DNA of 18,643 bases from Acidobacteriaceae bacterium (GTDB taxonomy: Bacteria > Acidobacteriota > Terriglobia > Terriglobales > Acidobacteriaceae). The stretch spans positions 1 through 18,643 of the forward strand of contig JASIJX010000456.1 in NCBI GenBank assembly GCA_030049955.1. Reading direction: 5' to 3'. Positions 1-6,195 of the stretch are shown one piece after another. The translations under genes were made by a program, and so were the position numbers. The notes beneath the pieces are model-generated. The model did no database searches. It was not told where the DNA came from and saw only the letters and a list, made by a program, of their open reading frames with translations. How positions within the stretch are numbered: the first letter of the stretch is position 1; every line of letters begins with the position of its first letter.

Positions 1-145
1 GGACCTGATGCCGGAGTGCCTCTGGAAGTTCCGCGTCCGCGATTTTGGCCCGCTAATCGTGGCTATTGACGCACACGGCAACAGCCTCTATCAGAAGGTC
101 CAGCAGCAAGCTGCCGAGCGCATCAAGGCGATGGGATATTCCTAG
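1..145 (+). CDS. C-terminal fragment of class I fumarase / L(+)-tartrate dehydratase beta-type protein
   Basis: An open frame enters from the left edge (first full codon at base 2) and ends at TAG 143-145, giving 47 residues. The tail has the pattern [20 protein letters not shown], which resembles the end of the C-terminal (beta) domain of iron-sulfur hydro-lyases such as class I fumarases and tartrate dehydratase subunit B, where a W-K-[IF]-x-V-x-[DE]-F segment is followed by a D-x-x-G-N turn. These enzymes dehydrate dicarboxylic hydroxy acids in the cytoplasm. Whether this is a stand-alone beta subunit or the end of a fused fumarase cannot be told, because the rest lies outside the window. 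The last 23 bases overlap the 3' end of the opposing regulator gene. The family call rests on recalled sequence patterns in a short fragment. Confidence 0.7.
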   Translation, partial: DLMPECLWKFRVRDFGPLIVAIDAHGNSLYQKVQQQAAERIKAMGYS

Positions 146-941
146 CGGCTTGGTAGCCCAGCTGTTCGGACATCTTCAGTGCGTATTCCTTTACTAGTTG
201 ACCCAATCCGGAAATATCCTTGCTGCGCATCTGCAGAGTACTCGCTCCTAAGTTGATCGCTGCGATGGTCCGGCCATCGGCGCCAAAAATAGGCGCGGCC
301 ACCGCTCGTGTCTCCGGCTCGTTCTCTTCGTTATTGACCGAGTATCCCAGCGCGCGCACGCGAGCAAGCTCTTTTCTGAAGGTTGCCACATCCGTGATGG
401 TCTTGGATGTGAGTTCCCGCAACGGCAGCGTTTTCAACATGCGGTCGATCTCGTCGTCCGGAAGAAACGCCAGCAGTGCCTTACCGGCGGCCGTCGAATG
501 CAGGTGAAGCGTGCGGCCCACCTCCGTCCGCAGCCGTATGCTAGCTATCACCTCGATCTTCTCTATATAGACAGCGCGATTGCCTTCGAGTACAGCGAGG
601 TGCGCCGTAATCTGTGCCCTTTCCGCCAGTTCTTTCAGCAGCGAATAGGTCGACCGCCGCAGATCAATGCCCGCAATCAGTTCACTACCCAGGCTAAACA
701 GCTTCAGGCTCAGGGAATAGCGATCGGCCTCGTCCTTATGCACGTAGCCGCGGGATTTCAGCGTCTGCAGAATCGCATATGCCGAACTCTTCGGAATCTT
801 CAACTGCTGATTGACTTCGCTGACCGTAATGGTACGAACCTTGATCAGCGCCTCGATAATATCGAGCATCCGATGGATGGCGGGAACCGAATACACGTTT
901 GCAGCCCGTTCCGCGTTCGGCAATGTACTCAAGGTGGCCAA
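123..941 (-). CDS. IclR-family transcriptional regulator
   Basis: This 272-residue protein has the IclR layout. An N-terminal winged helix-turn-helix lies at about residues 20-75 ([11 protein letters not shown], then [19 protein letters not shown] as recognition helix and wing). An effector-binding domain follows at about 85-265, with the family-typical [17 protein letters not shown] and [20 protein letters not shown] segments. Members bind small organic acids or sugar-derived ligands and usually control an adjacent catabolic gene. The first codon of this frame is TTG at 939-941 and no ATG precedes the DNA-binding domain. TTG at 930-932 and GTG at 894-896 are alternatives, and none has a clear Shine-Dalgarno, so the start is uncertain. 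The gene is divergent from the M20 peptidase, which is therefore its most likely target along with itself. The stop is TGA at 123-125, inside the end of the fumarase-like gene. Confidence 0.93.
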   Translation of the reverse strand: MATLSTLPNAERAANVYSVPAIHRMLDIIEALIKVRTITVSEVNQQLKIPKSSAYAILQTLKSRGYVHKDEADRYSLSLKLFSLGSELIAGIDLRRSTYSLLKELAERAQITAHLAVLEGNRAVYIEKIEVIASIRLRTEVGRTLHLHSTAAGKALLAFLPDDEIDRMLKTLPLRELTSKTITDVATFRKELARVRALGYSVNNEENEPETRAVAAPIFGADGRTIAAINLGASTLQMRSKDISGLGQLVKEYALKMSEQLGYQAARNIPSP

Positions 942-953
942 TGGTTCGTGCAG

Positions 954-981
954 TTGACTAATAGAACTCTATCACTATTGG
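954..981 (+). promoter_or_regulatory. Candidate M20-gene promoter with embedded IclR operator
   Basis: The 56-base gap between regulator and peptidase contains a -35-like TTGACT (954-959) and a weak -10-like TATTGG (976-981), 16 bases apart. Between them lies ATAGAACTCTAT (961-972), an inverted repeat with two 5-base arms and a 2-base centre. A repressor bound there would cover the promoter spacer. IclR-family operators are typically short palindromes in such divergent gaps. Assignment to this regulator is inference from position. The -10 is poor, so the exact promoter is uncertain. Confidence 0.4.
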
Positions 982-997
982 CTGATAAAGTCTCCTT

Positions 998-2176
998 ATG
1001 GCTGGACAACTCGAAGAAATTTCAGTTCCAATGCGCGCGTTGCTAAGCGGCGCTCGGCGCAAAGAACAGACGTTGATCGAATTCACCCATACCCTGGTCA
1101 ACGCAGAATCCCCCTCCGACAATAAATCTGCCGTCGACGCCTGCATTGCACTAGCTGCACAACGCGCCCGTTCGCTTGGCGCCCGCGTCAAGTTGCACAG
1201 GCAAAAGTGCTTTGGCAACGTCCTGGAAGCCCGCTTCGGTCCGCGCTCTTCCAATGATCGCGTGCTGTTGCTCGGCCACCTCGACACTGTCTGGCCGCTC
1301 GGAACCCCAAAGACGATGCCCTGGCGGGTCCGCGACGGCCGTCTCTGGGGGCCAGGAGTGTTCGATATGAAGGCCGGAGTCGCCATTGCCTTTACCGCCA
1401 TTGAACTGCTCCTTGAAGCACAGTTTCTCCGCCGCGAAGTCGTTCTTCTCCTGAACAGCGAAGAGGAGATCGGCAGTCCCATCTCACGCCCGCTCATTGA
1501 ACAGGTGGCTCAGCAGTGCTCGGCTGTTTATGTTCTCGAACCCGCGCACGGACTGGCCTGTAAAACCGAGCGCAAGGGCACCGGATACTGGAAGGTTTGC
1601 GTGCGCGGAGTGGCAGCACATGCCGGAGTAGACTTTGAAAAAGGCGCAAACGCCCTTCGCGAGCTTGCCCGCGTCATCGAAACCGTAAGCGGATGGACCG
1701 ATCTGAAGCGCGGCCTCACGATAAGCGTGGGCGTGGCTGGCGGAGGCACCAAGAGCAACGTTATTCCGGCCGAGGCCTGGGCCGAAATTGACGCGCGCAT
1801 TGCACGCGCCGCCGATGGGCCCCGCATCGAGCGCAAGTTCGCCGCCCTCAAAGCCGTCGACAAGCGCTGTGCGGTCACCGTAAGCGGCGGCATCAATCGA
1901 CCGCCCATGGAGCGCAGCCGGGGCGGCGCAGCGCTCTACAAACGAGCGCGCGCCATCGCGGCAGAGCTTGGGTTTACCCTCGATCAAGCCGCCACGGGCG
2001 GCGCCTCTGACGGCAATTTCACGGCTGCCTTGGGCATTCCCACGCTCGATGGAATGGGCGCAGTTGGCGAAGGCGCCCACGCCACGCGCGAGTCCGTGTT
2101 CATTGAGCAACTCGCTCCGCGTACGGCCCTGCTGGCGGGAATGCTCGTTCAGGATCTAGTTCAGGGCCTTCACTGA
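998..2176 (+). CDS. M20 family metallopeptidase, carboxypeptidase G2 (glutamate carboxypeptidase)-like
   Basis: The 392-residue protein carries the M20 dinuclear zinc site in order: GHLDTVWP (His94, catalytic Asp96), GPGVFDMKAG (bridging Asp123), SEEEIGS (Glu156 general base, Glu157 ligand), LEPA (Glu181) and GEGAHATRE (His361). A dimerisation lid domain lies at about 195-305. There is no signal peptide, so it is probably cytoplasmic. Relatives hydrolyse C-terminal amino acids, often glutamate, from N-acyl or peptide substrates, or act as N-acyl-amino-acid deacylases; the substrate cannot be read from sequence. The ATG at 998 has no purine-rich ribosome site upstream (TCTCCTT precedes it). 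A second ATG at 1031 (Met12) is possible and would lose no conserved motif. The gene is divergent from the IclR-type regulator and probably controlled by it. It ends 63 bases before the convergent GH20 gene. Confidence 0.93.
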   Translation: MAGQLEEISVPMRALLSGARRKEQTLIEFTHTLVNAESPSDNKSAVDACIALAAQRARSLGARVKLHRQKCFGNVLEARFGPRSSNDRVLLLGHLDTVWPLGTPKTMPWRVRDGRLWGPGVFDMKAGVAIAFTAIELLLEAQFLRREVVLLLNSEEEIGSPISRPLIEQVAQQCSAVYVLEPAHGLACKTERKGTGYWKVCVRGVAAHAGVDFEKGANALRELARVIETVSGWTDLKRGLTISVGVAGGGTKSNVIPAEAWAEIDARIARAADGPRIERKFAALKAVDKRCAVTVSGGINRPPMERSRGGAALYKRARAIAAELGFTLDQAATGGASDGNFTAALGIPTLDGMGAVGEGAHATRESVFIEQLAPRTALLAGMLVQDLVQGLH

Positions 2177-2239
2177 TAAGCGAAGAAGCGACTAACCCGC
2201 GACAAGTTTCTCCCATAACTTGCCCCGCTTGCCGGGCTA

Positions 2240-4309
2240 TTACATAACCGGAGAATCTCCCAGCAGTTGCTCGAGCGAAGGAAGCGTATCGTGATCGTGA
2301 AAGCCGTTACGCAGCTCAGTGAATCGGGCCTGCGCGCGCCTCCAATATTCATACTCCGCATTCCATCTACCGAGCGCGCTGTAAAGGCGGTAGTCGGTGT
2401 ATTGATCCAGCCACTGGCGCTTATAGGACTGCTGGAGCGCGCTGATAGCGTCCATCAGATCGGCTGTACGGCTGTGAACCTGCGAAGAGATGCCCTGGGC
2501 AAGGACATCCGCGAGTTCCGCTTTCGTCGGTTGAGGCGGAAGCGTCGCCCAACTATCCGCAATCTCCAACGCATAGAGGTACTTCATACCCGCATAGTCG
2601 AGTAGCTGCGCCCCTACCATCAAAGACGGCAAGCCCTCGGGCATTTCGCCCGAGGGCTCTATCCGGTAAACATCCTCCTCCGCATTTTCAGCGTGGAGCC
2701 TGCACTGGCGAAGGTTGTCGCGGTTTTTCCTCAACTGCTCCATGGTTCGGGGTTCAAACGGATCCCTCCACACGGCCGACATGGTCTCCTCGCCTAGTGC
2801 CGCCTGCAGGCTCTGCTCGGCGGCATTCAGTTCTGTGTAGGCTTGGGCAATGCTCGCAGCGACGGCAGGCGAATACAGAACACGGCTATACGCGGCGAAG
2901 AAACTGGACTGCTGCAGCGGCTGAGATTGCCACGCAGAGGCCGCTCCATACGCTATCCCCGGCCACGACATTTGCATCAGCAACTGGCCGTCGTCCGTCC
3001 AAACCGTATTGACCAGACCAAGTGTGCCCGATCTCCTCCCCGCCGCCAGCAGTGTGTCAATGTTCTCAAAGGTGGTGTCGAAGTCGGGAGCGATCTCATC
3101 CCAACTGCTCACCCCTGACACAACGATATGCGGAACATGGTGCTCCACCAATGGATTGAGCCATTGCTTGTACTCGGGGTCTGGTTTGGCGTCGTAATAC
3201 CAGGGCAGAGCGATCAATCCGGGCGGAAGGTCAGGAATGATGCCTGGAAACTTCACCATGATGTCGGCATATGCCATCACCTGTTTCCCGTGCGCCTGAA
3301 ACTGATTCGTCACCAGACGCAGTTGGTCGAGGAAGAGCTTGACGGGAGTGGCGCCGGCTCCCGCGCTCTCTGCCGCCTTCTGGATACTAAAGGTCTCATC
3401 AAAACCGATGTCCACAAATGGGCTTGGAAAGAGTGCAGACAACTGAGAAATCCAATCCTGCAAGAGAACCTTGACGTCTGGATTGGCGGGATTGAACTCG
3501 CCGCCATGAGGAAAATCCGCCAGGCTGGAATACCTCTCGATGCGGAACAGGTCATGTAAATGGCCGAAAAGCTCAACGGCCGGAACAATTTCGATATGCC
3601 GTTCCCGGCCATAGGCAATAATCTGTCGTACTTGGTTCTTCGTGAACTGCGCCCGCGGATTAAGCAGTGGGTAACCGTCAAACTGGACGCAGGCTTCGCA
3701 ATAGAACAAGTACTGATTCCCTTTGAACCGCGCGATCAGGTCGAGCTGTTTTTCAATTTGCGCTACCGTGGACATTGGACCTTCGCTTCCCACGTCGACT
3801 AGCGTGGCGCGATAGGGCAGCGATGGCCAGTCCTGGATCGCAACCTCGGGAAACGTCGCCGCATTTCCCGTCCCCTTCGCCAACTGAAGCAGGGTCTGCA
3901 CTCCGTAGTAGACGCCCGCTGAGGAGCGGCCGGTGATCCGAATCCCATGCGCATCGATCGCAACCCGGTATGATTCACGCGATTCCGGTCCCGCCTTCTC
4001 ACCCGGAACCGGCAACGCATCCGCTCCGCCGGTGCGATCCAGAACAATGGCTCGCGGCGCTCTGGAAGCCGCCAAAATTGGAATGCGAGCTCCCGTTTCC
4101 TGAGCTAATCCGCGCGCAAGCTCGGCTGCAGCGAACCTGTCTTCAGTAGTCGGCGATGAAGCGAAGGTGACGACAAGGCCATGGATGGGAATACTTCCAG
4201 ACCCGTACCGCACATTCCGGGGCTCAGGCAGAATTTGCTCACGTTGTGCCTGCACGATACTGCCACTAAAGAGAAACAACGTAGTAAGGCAAACGCATGC
4301 TAACTTCAT
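2240..4309 (-). CDS. Secreted GH20-type beta-N-acetylhexosaminidase-like protein
   Basis: I chose the ATG at 4307-4309 (689 residues) over the longer frame from 4378. It begins a clear signal peptide (MKLACVCLTTLFLFSGSIVQ, cleavage near AQA-like site VQAQ) and has GGGAG seven bases upstream; the longer start would add 23 charged residues. A GH20 N-terminal alpha/beta domain follows (about residues 25-150, ILPEPRNVRYGSG and GRSSAGVYYGVQTLLQL). The TIM-barrel catalytic domain starts at about 165 (LPYRATLVDVG). An acidic pair Asp304-Glu305 sits in VDIGFDETF, where classic GH20 enzymes have H-x-G-G-D-E; these would polarise the acetamido group and act as acid. The C-terminal 200 residues are mostly helical. 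Such enzymes remove terminal GlcNAc or GalNAc in the periplasm or outside the cell. The departure from the usual motif makes the exact specificity uncertain, and a GH20-related family is possible. Confidence 0.82.
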   Translation of the reverse strand: MKLACVCLTTLFLFSGSIVQAQREQILPEPRNVRYGSGSIPIHGLVVTFASSPTTEDRFAAAELARGLAQETGARIPILAASRAPRAIVLDRTGGADALPVPGEKAGPESRESYRVAIDAHGIRITGRSSAGVYYGVQTLLQLAKGTGNAATFPEVAIQDWPSLPYRATLVDVGSEGPMSTVAQIEKQLDLIARFKGNQYLFYCEACVQFDGYPLLNPRAQFTKNQVRQIIAYGRERHIEIVPAVELFGHLHDLFRIERYSSLADFPHGGEFNPANPDVKVLLQDWISQLSALFPSPFVDIGFDETFSIQKAAESAGAGATPVKLFLDQLRLVTNQFQAHGKQVMAYADIMVKFPGIIPDLPPGLIALPWYYDAKPDPEYKQWLNPLVEHHVPHIVVSGVSSWDEIAPDFDTTFENIDTLLAAGRRSGTLGLVNTVWTDDGQLLMQMSWPGIAYGAASAWQSQPLQQSSFFAAYSRVLYSPAVAASIAQAYTELNAAEQSLQAALGEETMSAVWRDPFEPRTMEQLRKNRDNLRQCRLHAENAEEDVYRIEPSGEMPEGLPSLMVGAQLLDYAGMKYLYALEIADSWATLPPQPTKAELADVLAQGISSQVHSRTADLMDAISALQQSYKRQWLDQYTDYRLYSALGRWNAEYEYWRRAQARFTELRNGFHDHDTLPSLEQLLGDSPVM

Positions 4310-4316
4310 CAATCGG

Positions 4317-4321
4317 CTCCC
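4317..4321 (-). promoter_or_regulatory. Ribosome binding site that sets the GH20 start
   Basis: The minus strand reads GGGAG here, separated by seven bases (4310-4316) from the ATG at 4307-4309. The longer alternative start at 4378 has no comparable site. Together with the signal peptide that begins at this ATG, this fixes the mature reading of the GH20 gene. Confidence 0.65.
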
Positions 4322-4415
4322 AAGGTCGTTTTCCCGCCTGCGCGAAGCGCCAGGCACGCGGCTCGCCCGTCGAAGCAACTGCCCTCAAAGGCTCGAAGCC
4401 GATTAAAACAGCTAT

Positions 4416-4439
4416 TTGAACGAGCGATTTTTATATAAT
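4416..4439 (+). promoter_or_regulatory. Candidate promoter for the GH39 gene
   Basis: A perfect -10 hexamer TATAAT lies at 4434-4439, 70 bases before the ATG at 4510. The best -35-like word, TTGAAC at 4416-4421, is only 12 bases away, too close for a standard promoter. The hexamer at normal spacing (GCTATT) is poor. The promoter may therefore need an activator, or the -10 may be used only weakly. Confidence 0.4.
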
Positions 4440-4460
4440 AGATAGCAGAGCAGATCTCAA
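4432..4460 (-). promoter_or_regulatory. Candidate promoter for the GH20 gene
   Basis: On the minus strand TTGAGA (4455-4460) and TATATA (4432-4437) are separated by 17 bases, a good sigma-70-type arrangement. Transcription would start near 4425, giving a leader of about 115 bases to the GH20 ATG at 4309. Its -10 box shares bases with the -10 of the opposing promoter, so the two genes probably compete or are regulated together. Confidence 0.5.
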
Positions 4461-4509
4461 CTACATCAAAGGGTTTCACCCGCAGATTTAATCCTTAAAC
4501 AGGGCAACT

Positions 4510-6120
4510 ATGTTACGAGCGCGCAAGCCCCTCACGATTCTCTTTGTACTCGCGATCAGTGCCTGCGCTCAGCGGGCGGAGCTTTGGGCTTCCGCAGTTC
4601 CAGACGAGAGCCGCCACATCACTGCTGATGTCTCGCAAGTGGTGAGTCCCCACAGCCGCTCCCCTCTGCTTGTAGTTGGAGCCGGCCGCGCGAATGAGGG
4701 CCTTCGTGCCGACTGGCAGGCACAGCTCGCTCTTGTCCAGCGGGAAATCGGTTTTCACTACATTCGCTTCCACGGGCTGCTTAACGATGATATGGGCGTC
4801 TACACTGAGGATGCCGAGAGAAATCCTCTCTACAATTTCCAATACATCGATACTCTGTATGACGCCTTGCTTGCACTCCATATCAAGCCGTTTGTCGAGT
4901 TGTCGTTCATGCCTTCCAAACTCGCCAGCGGATCGAGTACCGTCTTCTGGTGGAAGGGAAATATCACTCCCCCCAAGGACATGACAAAGTGGAGCGATCT
5001 CATCGCGGCTCTGATGACTCATTGGAAGCAGCGATATGGCGAGGCGGAAATATCCCAATGGTATTTTGAAGTCTGGAACGAGCCCGATCTTCCTATTTTC
5101 TTTACAGGATCGGCACAGGACTACCTTTCTCTCTACCAGGTTACGGCGAGTACTATCAAAAAGATTTGCCCGGAATGCCGCGTTGGCGGTCCGGCTTCGG
5201 CGGATTTTCCGTTGGAGCAGATATTCCTTCAATTTGTCATTGCCAACCATGTTCCCGTTGACTTTATTTCTTCGCATATCTACGCCATTAAACACGGCTT
5301 TGTCGATAACACCACGGGTCGGGTAAGCACTGTATTCGACCCTTCGCCCGATACAATCCTCGGCCGCATGAGAGCTTCGCGCGAATTGATTCAGCAGTCC
5401 GCATTACCCCACCTTGAGCTCCATTTCACCGAGTGGGGCCCATCCTATACATCCACGGATTATCTTCACGATCAGTATCTTCAAGCCGCTTTCATTCTCG
5501 ACAAGATACGCAAGGCCTCTCCCTATGTGACCTCAATGTCCTATTGGACCTTCACTGACATCTTTGAGGAACGGGGTCCGCGTTTCACGCCGTTCTATGG
5601 AGGCTTTGGTCTTCTGAATTACGAAAGCATTCGTAAGCCTTCCTACTTCGCTTACAAATTTCTCAGCCAGCTCGGCACTTCTGATGTCGCCCTGACCGAC
5701 ACCGCGCCCGGTGACCCTCAAGCTTGGATTACGCGCAGCGGTGATCGCCAGATTCAGGCGCTGTTCTGGAACTATACTCCCCTTGCGCCGCCCCCCGGGA
5801 TGGACGATCAGACCTTTTATAAGCAGCCGCTTCCCGCGCGTTCCGTCAACCCGGTTGTGCTTGCGCTGAGCCACCTCCATCCCGGCCGATATCGCCTCGC
5901 CATCTATCGTATCGGCTATCAACAGAATGATGCCTATACGGCCTACCTCCATCTTGGCGCTCCCTCTCAACTCACGCGTAATCAGCTCGCGGTCCTTCAG
6001 TCCAGCGCTTCCGGTGCCCCTGCCGAGATACGCACCGTCAATGTCCGCCACGGAACTTTCGAGCAAACATTTCCCATGCGGCAGAATGACGTTTATTTCG
6101 TAACCCTCACACGGATGTAG
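4510..6120 (+). CDS. GH39 family glycoside hydrolase, predicted lipoprotein
   Basis: The 536-residue protein starts at ATG 4510 with AGGG seven bases upstream. The N-terminus is a lipoprotein signal peptide: hydrophobic LTILFVLA, then the lipobox ISAC with Cys19 as lipidation site, so it is probably membrane anchored. The catalytic domain (about 35-390) matches clan GH-A family 39. It has an RFHGLLNDDMGVY strand near the N-terminus, VWNEPD with acid/base Glu191 and HFTEWG with nucleophile Glu308. SYWTFTDIFEERGP and FYGGFGLLN follow, as in beta-xylosidases and alpha-L-iduronidases. A C-terminal beta-sandwich of about 140 residues completes the chain. Known GH39 activities include beta-xylosidase, alpha-L-iduronidase and alpha-L-arabinopyranosidase; which applies is not visible. 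It diverges from the GH20 gene and converges on the GH78 gene, suggesting work on the same glycan. Confidence 0.9.
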   Translation: MLRARKPLTILFVLAISACAQRAELWASAVPDESRHITADVSQVVSPHSRSPLLVVGAGRANEGLRADWQAQLALVQREIGFHYIRFHGLLNDDMGVYTEDAERNPLYNFQYIDTLYDALLALHIKPFVELSFMPSKLASGSSTVFWWKGNITPPKDMTKWSDLIAALMTHWKQRYGEAEISQWYFEVWNEPDLPIFFTGSAQDYLSLYQVTASTIKKICPECRVGGPASADFPLEQIFLQFVIANHVPVDFISSHIYAIKHGFVDNTTGRVSTVFDPSPDTILGRMRASRELIQQSALPHLELHFTEWGPSYTSTDYLHDQYLQAAFILDKIRKASPYVTSMSYWTFTDIFEERGPRFTPFYGGFGLLNYESIRKPSYFAYKFLSQLGTSDVALTDTAPGDPQAWITRSGDRQIQALFWNYTPLAPPPGMDDQTFYKQPLPARSVNPVVLALSHLHPGRYRLAIYRIGYQQNDAYTAYLHLGAPSQLTRNQLAVLQSSASGAPAEIRTVNVRHGTFEQTFPMRQNDVYFVTLTRM

Positions 6121-6147
6121 ATGGCGACTTGTCACAATGCCCTCTAC
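6117..6147. terminator. Weak hairpin between the convergent GH39 and GH78 genes
   Basis: GTAGATGGC (6117-6125, starting in the GH39 stop codon) and GCCCTCTAC (6139-6147) form an inverted repeat with one mismatch and a 13-base loop. It lies in the 75-base gap between two convergent stop codons, where a bidirectional terminator is expected. No T-tract follows on either strand, so function is doubtful. Confidence 0.25.
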
Positions 6148-6195
6148 CATTCAAACACCCGAAGATTGGGCGAAGTGCAGGCCGACCCACGATGT

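Noticed and set aside
2177..2239. Terminator between the convergent M20 and GH20 genes
   Set aside because: The only inverted repeat is GCCC/GGGC with four base pairs and no T-run.
4310..4378. Longer N-terminus of the GH20 protein
   Set aside because: The extra 23 residues are Arg-rich and would bury the signal peptide. The internal ATG at 4309 has a GGGAG site at good spacing.
4513..5295. Minus-strand open frame of 260 codons
   Set aside because: It is antisense to the GH39 catalytic domain, which has clear family motifs including the WNEPD segment.
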